This document shows positions 34,278 to 47,200 of a stretch of 64,000 bases of DNA, one piece after another. Below the pieces are notes generated by a model. It worked only from the letters and a program-made list of their open reading frames with translations. It was not told the origin of the DNA and searched no databases. Source of the DNA: Micromussa lordhowensis. Taxonomy: Eukaryota; Cnidaria; Anthozoa; Scleractinia; Lobophylliidae. The position numbers and the translations under genes are program-made. The stretch lies in NCBI GenBank assembly GCA_964020085.1, contig OZ026608.1, positions 3,470,981-3,534,980 of the forward strand. Direction: 5' to 3'. Position 1 is the stretch's first letter, and every line of letters starts with the position of its first letter.

Positions 34278-36380
34278 TAACAAATAAAGAAGCCTAAGCC
34301 GTGTATTACACTGTGATAAACACGACGGGCATTTAAGAACACGAGGGAAATGTAGAAAACACGAGCCGCAGGCGAGTGCTTTCTACATTTCTCGAGTGTT
34401 CTCAAATGTCCGGAGTGTTTTATCACAGTGTAATACACGGATTAGGCTTCTTCATTTGCTTTATGATATAAATTTTATGCGCGCAAAACAATAAAACACG
34501 CTTTTTCTATGTTTTATGCTCTGACAAAACATGGCTTTTTGACCAATCCTATCTATGTTGTAATACAATCTAGTAGAGATTTGGCTGACGCATGTTTTCC
34601 CGCGCTTGACTCCGGTAGCGAATTTATGCCATAACATCTGATTGGTTCATTTTGTTTTCCTACATTTCGTTTGATTGGACAGGTGTGATTACTTTATTTA
34701 GCTGGCTTCCACGTAATCACCAGACATTCTGTTTTCCGCTTTGACTTTTTGACATTCTTTTTAACGAGTCATCTTCTGTTTGCATATTATTTTGTATATT
34801 AAACGTGTGGAATTTAAATAAAAGATTATTATTAGTTTTTTTTTATTTCTGCTTTGACTTCTCACCGCGCCGAGAATTAACTCCCAAACTGGAATTAAAA
34901 TTACCTGTTAGTAGCAAGACAGGCATTTGTAAAGGATTGGCTTGGTAACCTCGCGTTACACATTGCTGTAACTCCTTCATTGTTTTAACCCTGGTTGTTT
35001 CATCAGGTAGACTCTCGAGTGCGACATTTTCAGCTTCCAATCGAGATTTAACATCCGTTTTGTCCGCTGATTTTATCTTGTAGCCACCATACGGAAAAAC
35101 GCGGGCGACTGGGTACTTTTTGTTCTTCTGAAGAAATCCCTGGAAATTAAAAATAATGATGATATAATTCGCCAGTTAAGTAACGAGAAAACCTAGGCGC
35201 AAGTCTTACCTTGCAGTGGCTTGTAGGAGCTTTACTGGGACAAAACAAAAGACGGGAAGCTCCCACAAGCGACTGCGAGATGAGACTAGCCCTCAGATTT
35301 CTTCTCGTTTCTAAAGTAGTGAATTCAGCAGGTTTTAAATGAGCAATGATTTACGCTAAAAATAAATTTGTCTTTGAATGATTTCCCAAAAATTCTCGTT
35401 CATCCATCAGATTCAAGTCTTACGGTGCTCATAATTAAATGAACTGAGGTTTTCGATTACATTTATAATTTACTGCTTATAAAAAGCTCAACGGCTGGTG
35501 ATGTATTCAATAACCATTAAAAGATAAACCAGGCGGATGAAGAAGGATTAAACCTAAAATTTTTATCAGCCTATGGGATACTGTCTTGATGAAACACCAA
35601 ATTCTCAGAATTGAAATTACATGAATTGTATGGGAACTATGGGAACCGATAAGACGATTTTATATTTATAGGGGTCAAAGTTAAGTCGAGAATTTTATTT
35701 CAAATGGCATTTTTATTTTTAGTGTCTTGCATAATTTCATTAACGTAAAAAAATAAGGCGCCTCATAACAAAACTTTTGAAATTAAAGTTGAAGTCAAAA
35801 TCATCTTGCAGCTCGATGGATCTTAAACGACCTACTTCGCGGTTTGTGCATCTTGGAAAGTTTAGCCTAATCTTTTTTAAGCTCGTCGTTTGTAATCCGT
35901 GTCAATCTTCTCCATCCCAGTTAACCATCCTTGTTCCTTTATGGTTTATTATCATCTCTTTGGTGTTTTTCTATCTTAGTAAACTACTACTATCAGGTTT
36001 CCTTCAATTTAAAGGTAATCAGTTTTTTTACATGGTCGCGACTGAGCTCATTTTTATAATATTATTGCCCAAGTAACGGTTGTGCTATTTTAGAAATATC
36101 TTACCTTTCTCTTCAAGAACGCTCCATCTTTTTCGGGATCAATTATTCCCACTCGCACGAATAATCCTCGCAGGTTAAACTCAGTGTCTTTCCATTCGTC
36201 CAGAGAAATTTTCCCAGCTCCTTTGACCGCTACAATCCATGCGTCTTTCTCTCCGTCCATCACCAAGCTTTCATAATTGCTAGATGTTATTTCCACTAGA
36301 CCATATTTCTTGGACAAGGCGAGTTTAACGAGGAAAAAGATACCGAGGAAGAACGCTTGAAAACTCGATAAAAACTTCAT
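31507..36380 (-). CDS. ER-luminal PDI-like protein, no CxxC, ends GDEL
   Basis: Minus-strand exons 36105-36380, 34905-35139, 32970-33524, 31888-32215 and 31507-31570 join in frame to 485 residues. Residues 1-23 are a signal peptide. Three thioredoxin-like folds follow, each with its cis-Pro strand: KYPVARVF (about 100), KIPAILVM (about 214), NLPVLLFA (about 382). The first resembles the a-type domain of P5/PDIA6 (LVEITSSNYE, then WIVAVKGAGKISLDEW where the CGHC loop would be). No CxxC occurs anywhere, so it should not be an oxidoreductase. It is more likely a chaperone or scaffold (inference). A Lys-rich tail ends in GDEL, a KDEL-type ER retrieval signal reached only by splicing to the last exon (donor GTGAGT at 31887, acceptor TTTATTCTTTCAG). 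Without that splice the frame stops at 31884. Confidence 0.85.
32512..32655. repeat. Foldback MITE, TAGCCTGCGTAGCAAGCG ends
   Basis: 144 bases with inverted ends TAGCCTGCGTAGCAAGCG and CGCTTGCTACGCAGGCTA and inner CGTACGAAGCTC/GAGCTCTTCGTATG-like arms. It sits in an intron of the ER PDI-like gene. Confidence 0.8.
33730..34278 (+). pseudogene. CR1/L2-like LINE 3' remnant with (ATT)n tail
   Basis: A decayed C-terminal piece of a non-LTR reverse transcriptase ORF: HIIPVLKEPHWLSVQF, LLTFKCLCDTAPAYLKEL. It has many stops and an internal duplicated segment near 34016-34060. It ends in a GCGCTATAAATGTTA leader and an ATT microsatellite (34219-34278), the usual tail of L2-type elements. Located in intron 2 of the ER PDI-like gene, opposite strand. 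Confidence 0.8.
34281..34460. repeat. Foldback MITE, CAAATAAAGAAGCCTAAGCC ends
   Basis: A 180-base palindrome. The outer arms contain GAAGCCTAAGCCGTGTATT and its complement, then CACTGTGATAAA, then an inner ACATTTCxCGxGTGTTCT arm. Directly abuts the LINE (ATT)n tail. Confidence 0.85.
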
Positions 36381-36384
36381 CCTT

Positions 36385-37433
36385 TTGTACTAATTCAGCG
36401 ACAACAGGTGTACTAAATGTAATGTCTTAAATGTCCTTCTTCGAATTAAAATTATGACACTGTTAAATCTGAAATATGTTAACAATTTTTCTCCACTGAA
36501 ATTGCCGCTATTCTGGTGAACATTTAGATAGATACAATTTGAATCTAACTTTCCCGAAAGGAGCTCATTGCCTTTCTATGCCTTAAGATAAAAGACTTTT
36601 GAAAGAGACACATTTAATAGAAATCTCATTACGTGGCATTGGATAAGGTTTACAACAGTTCATCAGCTGATTAAACACGCTTCATGAATTTATTAACGAG
36701 GATTGTTCGTCGTTTAATACTGCAACACGTCAAGCTAAATCAACCATTTTAACATTACAAAGTACAGAAATATTCCTGTTTAAAGTGCTAAGCTAGCAGA
36801 GCAAAACAGTATTGTTTTTCGTAGCTTTAACGAAGATGAAGAAGGTCAGTCATAATTTTTGTGAAGTTCATTTTAGCTCTGAACGGTTCAGTGAGTTGAA
36901 TAAAGGATACGTAAATATTAATTACACTGTTAGGTTTTTTCGTTAATACTAAAATGTAGCCACTAACTATAGATATATTTTATTTGCACTCTTTAAGTCG
37001 TGATCTGTATATCTTTCTTTTAGTTATTGTTTTACGGAAAACGAACAGAGAGTCGGAAGTAAACGAGATTAATTTATAATTTTCAACACTGTAGTTTTGA
37101 CTATTCCAAGATATAGCGGCGATGTTAAAGTTTACTAATCAAATATTGTCGACTTCTGAGCTTCAGAGAACATTTATAGAATCTAGGCCGTTATGATTAA
37201 ATAACTTCATCTGTTAGCTAAACAGTAAACTGAAGCACAGAATTCTCATTACAACTTTTGTGCATGTTTTCTTGCCGTACCAGTTCAAGTCAAATCTTGC
37301 GACAAAAGAAAAGTACAGTCAGATTGTATTCTCACTGATCTGAAATGTGAACAGTAATGCTCGAACTGATGCTGGTCATTTTTTTCTGAGAAATAATGGA
37401 TATACTTCATTGAATGTCACAGATAGTGTCCAA
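36385..37433. other. Intergenic, upstream of the ER PDI-like gene
   Basis: About 1 kb of AT-rich DNA that should contain the promoter of the minus-strand gene starting at 36380. No further gene seen. Confidence 0.5.
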
Positions 37434-38625
37434 ACAACATCTTAACTGACCAACAACATGGTTTCAGGGAGAAATATTCTCGTGAGACGCACCTTACCTC
37501 TGCATTACACGATTTGGCAAAAGGGGATTAAAATCTGTAGTCAAACTGATGTCATCTAATCTTGTTGGATTTCTTCAAAGCCTTTGACTCTGTGCCCCAT
37601 GAGAGACTTCTTGTCAAACTTGACTTCTATGGGATAGGAGGTCAGATGCTCAAGTGGAACGAAGATCGCACACATAGTGTCTCAGTTAATGGAATCCTTT
37701 CGTCATCTAGGCCTGTTGTTTCTGAGGTCCCACAAGGCTCTGTTTTGGGCCCTGTTTTATTTCTCTTAATTATCAATGACATTTCTCAGTCTCCTGTTCA
37801 GTCAAATTCAGTCAAATAAACGTCTGTTTGCAGACGACTGTGTTTTGTACAGAGAGGTAGCTGTCCTGCAGGACTGCCAAGCTCTCCAAGAGGACCTTGA
37901 TCGTTTCTCCCATTGGTCGAAGACCTGGCAACTCACCTTCAAAGTAAGCAAGTGCTATCATATTGGGATAACCTGCAAGAGAACACCTGTTCACTTTGAC
38001 TCACTGAATGGAAAGCTTATTTCAAGGGTTTCTTCCACAACCTACCTAGGAATTCATATTACTGATAATCTATCTTGGAATGCGGATCATTGCAGTAACA
38101 TTTGTCAGAAGGCGAATTCAACCCTTGGTCTCCTCAGACGAATCTTATCTGGTTGCACCGCGGAGGTCAAAAGTTCAACTTACCTTGCTCTCAGTGTTCG
38201 CCCTGAAGTGGAGTATGCTAGCAGTGTATAGAATCCCCACAATCAGTGTAACATCGATAACATTGAGATGGTGCAACGCCGACCTACCAGATTTGTGTTC
38301 AGTGACTATTCTCGTTCCAGTCATGTCACTGAGATGATCAACGTGCTGGAATGGGACTCTCTGGAGCACCGCAGATTATTCAATCAAGCGTGTATGCTTT
38401 ACAAAATCTACAAAGGTCTTGTTGGCATCCAGTGGAGATCTCACCCATAACTGACAAGATCAGCTTCACGTCTTTCTAACTGCGCACCATTCGTCCAACT
38501 TTGCACTTTGAATGATGCATTTAAATTTTCTTTTTACCCCGGGTCAATCAGGATTTGGAACAATTTAACATTGCCTGTATTTCCTGATTCACTAAATGGT
38601 TTTAAAGCTTTTTTTTCAGAAATGT
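37434..38625 (+). pseudogene. Broken CR1-like LINE reverse transcriptase, copy A
   Basis: A 5'-truncated non-LTR reverse transcriptase: [42 protein letters not shown], then FADDCVLY after a frameshift near 37800, YLGIHITDNLSW, a stop near 38231, and the end near 38625 (IWNNLTLPVF). About eight residues are missing after MLKWN. Nonfunctional. Confidence 0.88.
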
Positions 38626-39797
38626 AGAAATCACGGTCTGGAAGATCACAGAGAGTTAAAGTAGGCGACAAATTTTCTTCTTGGCTGCCGGTTATAAAAG
38701 GGGTACCTCAGGGATCCGTCCTTGGACCCCTTTTCTTCAATGTATTTATGAATGATCTTTTTTACTTCCTGAAAGGAGTTTGTATCAATGCCTATGCTGA
38801 TGATGAGCAAATTTATGCCTCGGATAAAGATCCAGTGAAGTTAGAAATGAAACTTCAATGCCATCTTCTCGAAGCTGACCAATGGTTTGGTATGAATGGT
38901 ATGATTACAAATCCGGATAAGTATCAAGCAATGATCTTAGGGAACACAAACTACACCTTTAGTTTTACAGTAAATGACATTAATATTCCGGTCAAAGACA
39001 ACATTGACCTTTTAGGAGTGAACATTGACAAGAATCTGCAGTTCAACACCCATGTAAAGAACATTTGTACAAAGGTCAACAATCAAATTAATGTAATTTC
39101 TCGTTTTCGAAAAATAGTACCGACAGATGTAAAATGTAAACTTTATAAGGCCTTCATTGTTCCATATTTTAGATATTGCTCAGCAGTTTGGCACTTTTGC
39201 GGGGCTCGAAATAGAAATAAATTAGAAAGTCTTAACAAAAGGGCGCTCAGGATTGTTCTGGACGAGAAGTCTCTGTACTATCAGGAGCTACTGAGCAAAT
39301 TCAGTACTAGTGACCTGTATAGTATTAGGTGCCAAGACATGATGAAAACAGTTTTTAAGGCAATTCGCTTTGAAACGATGCCGAAATACGTACGTGGTCT
39401 TTTTCAAATGAGATATGCTGAACGCAACCTACGAGGATCAAGCAAACTTGTCATCCCATACGTTAATACAACCACTTATGGTCTTCACTCCTTCAGATAC
39501 ACTTCTGTAAACATGTGGAACAAACTAACAGAGGACCTGAGGTCATTAACGTCCTTGAATGAGTTCAGAGCTAAAATATGCCAAATTTCTTTCGAACATC
39601 AATGCAATTGTTACTTATGTAAATAGTAGTTTAATGTACTGTATATAATATACGATTTTATTTTATTTATTTATTTTTAATTTTTTTAATTTTTTTTAAT
39701 TTTTTTTTAATTTTTTTTCCTCTTTTTCTTTCTCGGAGAAATTAGCTATACAGCTACTCTTGTAAATCCGAGGTGAAATAAAGGTGATGTATGTATG
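38626..39797 (+). pseudogene. Second LINE reverse transcriptase fragment, copy B
   Basis: Open from 38626 to 39626 without a stop: [16 protein letters not shown], the YADDE catalytic motif, LLGVNIDKNLQF, VPYFRYCSAVW, and the end MWNKLTEDLRSL. It is only the palm-to-C-terminal half, so a 5'-truncated copy. A T-rich 3' UTR and a GATGTATGTATG-type tail follow to about 39797. It is a different family member from copy A and is joined to it exactly at its end. Confidence 0.85.
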
Positions 39798-39889
39798 AAC
39801 AATGTATGTACATGCAAATACTAACTTTTAATTTATGACATATTACTTAAACTTCTAGTGTAGTATTTGCTGTTTCAGAAGTATACCAA

Positions 39890-40270
39890 TTATTTATTTA
39901 TTTATTTATTTATAGTTCGCGCGTTATGATTGGTCAGTCTTCGGCCCGCGCGCTTCAGTTGAAATGGTTTGCTCTCCCCAAAGCGAGAAATATACTAAAC
40001 ATCTATTGTCGATTTAAGCAATAGAGCACTTTTTCCGTGTTTACATAGCCTCATCTAAACACGAGGAGGGTTGGGCGAATTCGAGGCATAACTTTCGAGA
40101 ATTCTCTCAACCCTCTGAACACAGAAAAAGTGCTCTATTGCTTTTATAAAATAATTCTTAAAAATACGCGGAATCTAAAACGTCACAACCGTGTTTACAT
40201 ACTCTCATCTAAACACACCTATCGACCAATGGGAACGCGCATAGTGGCTCAGTTATTTTATAAAAAGACA
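39890..40270. repeat. Foldback MITE upstream of LMBRD2
   Basis: The core palindrome 40015-40145 has arms AAGCAATAGAGCACTTTTTC and its complement. A partial second copy of the inner arm (CCGTGTTTACATxxxCTCATCTAAACAC) occurs near 40190. Outer flanks GCGCGTTATGATTGGTC and GACCAATGGGAACGCGC are also inverted. It ends about 250 bases before the LMBRD2 start codon. Confidence 0.75.
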
Positions 40271-40515
40271 CCATATATGGCGTGATATGGGCCCACATTT
40301 CGTAGGAGCCCTTACACCGAATGAGGTGCCTTGTATCCAGCCTCTGCGCTTACGCAACAAGGTTACTAGTTCCCAGTCCTTAGCGAGTGAAAGCTTTGAT
40401 CACCGGTCAGTTGAGGATCTTCTGTAATGTAATCAAACATTTTTGGCTCGTTTCTTGGCGTTTTTGGGACTACAGGCTCGAACCTCTGTTGCTTTGTGAC
40501 CCAAGGTGTTCCAAG

Positions 40516-43500
40516 ATGAGTGCTGCACCGTTTACGGTGGAGATGATCTTTGTATTCCTTCTGACATTGTGTCTTCTTCATCAGTATGGAAATTGGCGAA
40601 AGCAACACTGGATTGTGACCATAGCAGTCTTTATTGCTTGGTATTTCTCATTTCTAATTGTCTTTATTCTTCCTTTAGATGTTTCAGCGGTAAGTTGAAA
40701 TCATTTTCAATGTTATAATGCCGGAAATTATTCTAATCACAACGATTTAAGGGAAATGTAACCTTTTGTACACCAGTTGTTTTTGTCACTTTCATGTAGA
40801 TTTTATTATGCGCGTCAATTTTAAGAAGATAAGTTAAATTTATGTCAAGCTAGTATTACTGAAAAAACAACGACTTTTTCTATATTTTCTACTCAGACAG
40901 ACATATTTTATTTAAACAAGGTTTTTATATTTTCTCTACCATTTAGACATTCTACAACAAATGTTTGAAAGATGCTGAAGTGAACTTACGACATAAGAGA
41001 GCGATTTTGTCGAACTCCTCGACAAATGTCTCGGGTGGTAACTCAAGCCAGACTACTTCGTCAAACTGCGAGAAACCTTGGAGTTATTTACGGGAAAATG
41101 TTCTTCCCGATCTTTGGCGGGTAGTTTACTGGTCTTCCCAGATACTCTCGTGGTAGGTAGATAAATTCTTCCTTCGGCAATGATGTATAAATTTGTAGCT
41201 GAGTTATTCGTCTGTGAGGCGAAAATCGCCTAAAAATGTAAATGCTGTCAGTCGCTTTTAGGTTCCCATGACCTAGTTTTGCACCTTTATGGCATGCCGA
41301 CAGAAAAAATTACAATATTTAACAGTAAATAATTATGTGCTTGGTTTTAATTTTAAGAATATTATTTACATTTTGCATGGATAGACCTAAAATATTACAA
41401 CTTTTGGTAACCCAAATAGAAATTCTGAATGAATCAAAGAAAATCAGAGAAATTGATTATGTAGCACTTCAAAATGTGTAGACACCAGTATATTACATAA
41501 ACCCTTTAAGTGTGATTTAAAGATTGGCAAGATTCCAAATTTGCCACTGTTGTTCTGCTCATGACTGCTACACTGTTGAGGTCTACCAAGGGGGGGTAGC
41601 TGTGTCGCCATGTCGCATCCTTTTGTGATGTTGATGTTGCCGAACCAGCAGAAGCAAACATTGATGTTGTTTTTCTGCCTGAAGTCATATGTTGCTGTCG
41701 CTACAAGGTTGATTTTTTTAGAGTTTATTCAATGGAAAAGCACTCAAGTTTCTGATATTTACAGACTTTGCAAGAGAATACAATTCCTAAATAGGTAAAA
41801 AGTCCAAAGAGGTCAATGTCGCTGTCTTTTATAGTGTTTCTGGTGTTGCTGTCAAACTTTAGCAGCACATTTGATTTGCTTGTCGCTGATTAGAAATTCC
41901 TGTGTCGCTGGTTTAAAGGGTCATGTTATCCCTTTTACCCCTGGGAAGGCCTCACTGTTGTGGAAAGTAGAACACAGTCAAACCTCTGTACAACTGCCAC
42001 CTTGGGGACAGATAAAAGTGGCTGTTATGGGGAGGTAGGGGTGTAATATAATACCTGTTTTTTCGGGTGGGGGAGGGGTACAACATTTTTGTATTTAAAA
42101 AATGCTGACTGTAGCATAGAAATACCTTACACAATCAAAGTATATCAATAAAACAGACACCAGACAGAAACAGAGATCAATGACGCATGGTACGGATCAA
42201 GTTTTGCGACCTTTCACAATATAACATGGGGTTTGGTAAACACCATTTGTCAGTCGTTGATTAACTGGTCTTTTGTGGAGAGGTTATTTTGGTAGTTTGG
42301 GACAGGGTTTAGTTGCCGTTGTGAAGAGGTGGCCATTGTAGAGAGGTTAAAATAAGATTGAATGTATGGACCGTCTGCTGGGACGATAAAGGTGGCCGTT
42401 GCAGAGAGGTGGCCGTTGTAAGGAGGTAGCCATTAGTGGAGGTTTGACTGTACAAAAGAAACTTGATACATAATTAAGTGTGGGGCAATACAGATTTCAT
42501 TCCTAAGATCTATATCTTAGGATACTGGCAGTCACCTTAAATCAAAACAATAATTCTCCACACTGACTACCTTTGTTTCTTTTAAAGTTAGGTCTGAGAA
42601 CTTGTTTGCTCTTCAATAAAGTATCCCATATTTTAAAGGGTACATGGAAAAAAGCCATAAATGACTCTTGATCTCATGTCAAATTCTCCTCTTTTGTAGA
42701 AGGAAGCGAAAAGCAATTTGCTAGGAGAATCTTGCAGTCTGTCAGATGTCACTTAGGATCTTTATCCATGCTCCCCTTCATTTGATAATGTTCTTTATTC
42801 TCATCACCTGCTCACTTGACAATGGGTTAATATTGTAAAGAGAAATAAGAAGTTGGTCACTTGAAGTTAAAAGTTCTTTTTGCTTTTAAGGTTCATCCTT
42901 CCTATTATGCAGTCCTACTCATATGCAGGTGATTTTACTGTGCGAGGTAAAATCAAAACAGCACTGTACGAGAACGCACTTTGGTATGGCAGTTATCTTG
43001 TCATCTTTGGTATCCTTCTCATCTATGTTATTGTGAAGCCTGATCTACATTTAGATGGGTGAGTATTATCATATCAGGCCATGTTGATTGTATGATCACT
43101 TTCTTTCTGTTGGCACATCTGTCTGCTAAACAATGTTTTTGACATTGTGAGGTGAAATATTAGATAATGGCAAGAAACACCTGCACAACTTCAATGTTCT
43201 TTAAACACGGAGCGAGCCTATAAAAGGTCAGCGGTTTGCACTTTGTTTGCTAAAACACGGCATTTACGTTGAGTAAACAACTCGAAAACAATCGATATGC
43301 TTTCACAAATGAAACAACAAAAATAAGAAGTTAAAATGCATGGATATGAAGTACGATACCTCTCTAAATTCTTCTTCTGTAGATGCCATTCTTGTTGTTT
43401 TCGCTGACCTTTTTACAAAGAAAGCAAACAAACGAAAAACCTTCCCTTGTGCGGTCGCCAGAAATATTTCTTCGTGCGAATTTCGCGGGAGTACGACACG

Positions 43501-44231
43501 CCTGGGTGAATAAGCCAATCAAAGCAGAGTATTCCAATTTGTGATGGACGGGCTGAGCCGCTCAGCCTCCATTTATAGGCTCACTCCGTGTTTAAGTGCA
43601 CATGTGGTGTTTTCATATTCATATTAAATTTTGTTCCCAATTTGGGTTTTATCTGTTAAAATCTTTTTCAGTCTTAAAGTGCTACTGCGACAAACATTTT
43701 TGAATGTTTCTCCTGCTTTTTTTTAATATGTTAATTTCATATTTCCCTAAATTTCTGGAATCAGTGTAATTTTTTCCAACCTGTTTAACGCAATTCTCTA
43801 CAACAAGCATCATGTTAAATGGTAAAAATCACGCCTGCCATTGTTCGAACATCAAAACTGAAGAGCCCACAAAATCACTACTTACAGCGGGTTTCTCTGT
43901 GATGTCATAGTCATAACACATGATACAGCAAAACAATTTTCCAAACAAAAAATGCTTGAACTTCTGCATACTTCTGTACTCTGCATACTAGATTATTTCC
44001 CTGTTTTGGTTTTGGTTGTGGTTCTGATCCTGCTTTCAAGCTCAGAGTTTTCTTATTCAAGTAATGGCGGATGGTTTGGGCACAAATTTACACTCAAATG
44101 TGTTAGACTTCTCTATAGAATTTTGACTCGAGATTTCGTACAATTGCTATTTGGGTGATAAAGGTTTCATATCTGGAGAGTTTGGAAAAAGTGCATTTTT
44201 GATCACGGTATGCTTTTTAGAGCAGTTTTCA

Positions 44232-44289
<58 letters not shown>

Positions 44290-47200
44290 CATATGAGTAT
44301 CGTAAACCAAAACCAAACTAAGTATTGACCAATTAGACTAATCAGCCAGTCTCAAAGAAAAAAAAGAAATTGCCTGATTACTTTCGACACTAAATTGAAA
44401 ACCACTTTAAGGTAACATTCTGATAATTACTTGTAAATAACAATTTAAATTGATAATTTCTCTGGAAATCCCAACAAACAGATTCAAACTGCTTTATTTA
44501 CAGTACATATGATAATATATAAGAGTGTTACCTTAGTGATAATACAGATTAACTTATGTTGGAAACAAGTTGACTGAAAATGATCTTTAACTTAGTTGTA
44601 AGGAACATGAGAGTTTGTGAGTTATTTAGGCCACAAAGTCTGCCTAATACACATTTTACTGTATTATAAAAAGAAATGGATTTTTCTTTTAATTGGTTAT
44701 TGCAGAACATATTTGAAAATCATTGGAATCACTGCATCCAACACTTGGGGACTGTTGCTTCTGGTGTTCCTGATGGGGTATGGTTTGGTAGAAGTGCCAC
44801 GTACCACATGGAACACTGCTCGGCTGGAGTTCCAGATGGCGCATGCTTACTTCAAGATTTCAAAACTTAGCGTTGAAAGGGAAGAGGCAGAGGAACAACT
44901 GTCAGAAGTATTAGAGGTAATAAATGATTGATTTCTTGATGTTTGACATGCTTTTTTTGGTATCAAGTAAATGAGATACCAAACTTGAGACTTACTCTTT
45001 TAGTAATAATTTTAATATACGTGTATATATTTTTTAATAGGAAGTAAGTCGGGCATCAGAAGTTTTGCGTTATAGACACCCTCTTAGAAAACACCTTGAA
45101 GTTATCATCAAGAAGGTATGTTGGGATTTTATACTTTGGTTAATAAAAATTTTTTATTGCATCTCTTTGATCCCTGGCCGGTGACATTGTGTTATGTTCT
45201 TGGGCAAGACACTTTACTTTCACAGTGCCTCTCTCCACCCAGGTGTATAAATAGGTACTGGCAAATTTAATGCTGGGGGTAACCCTGCGATGGACTAGCA
45301 TCCCATCCAGGGGGGAGTAGAAATACTCCTAGTGGCTTCATGCTACTGAAACCAGGATGATGCTATTAAGGATTCATGTGGGGGATTGGGGAGAGGGAGG
45401 GGAAGGCAACCAAGCCCTCCCCCCACAAAAAAAATCTTTCCATAGGAGCAAAGGTATGTGGATATTTTCAAGAGAAACACAATCACTATTTTTTTCTTGT
45501 TCTAGTTCCCAGAAACTTCGCAGTCCAATTTTAACAGAGGAACTGATGACTATGTTGATTATGAGGATTATTTGAAGGAGACTGGGAGTAAAATCACTGA
45601 GACCTATACAGAGAAAAGCTTAGCAAAACTTCACAAGAGAGTGATTACCATCACTCATACATGGAAACGCACACAATGGTGAGGAGATAGATACATACAA
45701 GGCTGTAGGCTGAGTGACACTGAAAGATTCAGTAGGATGTGTGTTTTTACTTAGTACTTAACTTCAAGACAGTGCTGTGCTTTGATTGCTTGTTTGTGTC
45801 TACAATTTGGTTTCTATTTTTAGCCAGTGGAACATGGAGCTTGACAAAGTGTTTGATTTAGAAGATCTGTCACGAAACACAGGAAGCAGTGACAGGTATG
45901 TAAAGCATCATGTAGTTTTATTAGCTGTAGCTTTATTTGGAGGATTTCTATTTTTGTACTGCATGGTTGGTTACTTTTATATAACATGTAATTAATTTTG
46001 TACTTTGTGAACATTTGCAACAGAACTTGGCTTTCCATGTTGTAAAGGTAGTAAAGTTTGTACTCATGGACAACACTGGCTGATACCATAATTGAAGGGG
46101 TGTGTGGAATAAAGCCCTAAGTGACTTTTAGAAAGCTTTGAGGTAGCTAAGATTGAAATACCTTCCAGCCATTGTTACAGTTTACTCTGGTTCTAATTGT
46201 TGTCCAAAAAGAACTCTTGATTATTACTAGTTCTGTTTAGAAAATAATGAAAACCTGAGTAAACTGTAACAATAGCTGGACGATATTTCAATGCTGGTTA
46301 ATTCAAAGTTTTTCTAAGGTCACTTAGGGCTTTATTCCATGCACCCCTTCAATTGGAGCTTTTCCCAGAACAGGAGAATTGTTACATAATTCCTCTGGGT
46401 GGGTGGCTATTCCGCTGCAAGCTACCCCCTCCCTCTACCCCCTTATCATTCTGCACTGTCAGGTAGACTACAAGTATTTTCTCTTAGTCCATTGTGCACG
46501 ACACAAAAGGAAACCTTGAGGAAAAATCCAAAAGCATGCAAAGCATGCAAAAGGAGGGACTACTGACAAAGCCAGAGAGTTTGATGTGCTTCTTGCATTA
46601 CGCACAATGGGGGACCAAGCAAAAAGAGGAACAACTTGTAGTCTACTATGAGGTTACCCTGGCAGTTGCCAAACTGTTAGCCAGGGTACAGTGACCCTAG
46701 CCAGTAGTCAAACACAGAGTGCGCTTCTGAGTGCAATACACTATTAAAACACCATATTTACTAGTCCTGTATCTAGTATTAAACTTTCTTCTCTCCTTCG
46801 CAGACACTACAGATCTTCACTGAGAGCGCCATCTAGTGGAGCTAAATCTGTTTTGGGTATGTCATCCATGTGTGTAACCAACCATTAGGGCAAACCTTTT
46901 TTCTCAGCAGTCTCATTTGCATTTCCTTGTCTCCTTGGTTCTAATTATTTTGTTAATTATTTTTAGAGTGGTACTGGCGTATCTGGATGTTGCCGTCACT
47001 GCTGCGTGTCACTGCAGTTCTTCTGTTTCTGTTGTCAGTGACCCTTGTCTGGTCAGAGGTGACATTCTTCAATGTCAAGCCTGTGTTGTCGATATTTGCA
47101 CAGATGATCCACAGTGCAAGTGAAGGATATTATTATTTCTATGTAGAGGTGTGTGCAGTATAATAACATTTGTAGCTTGAGGATTCTAAACAGACATGTG

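Noticed and set aside
35777..36076. 99-codon plus-strand frame with hydrophobic segments
   Set aside because: It lies in intron 1 of the ER PDI-like gene, opposite strand, without conservation clues.
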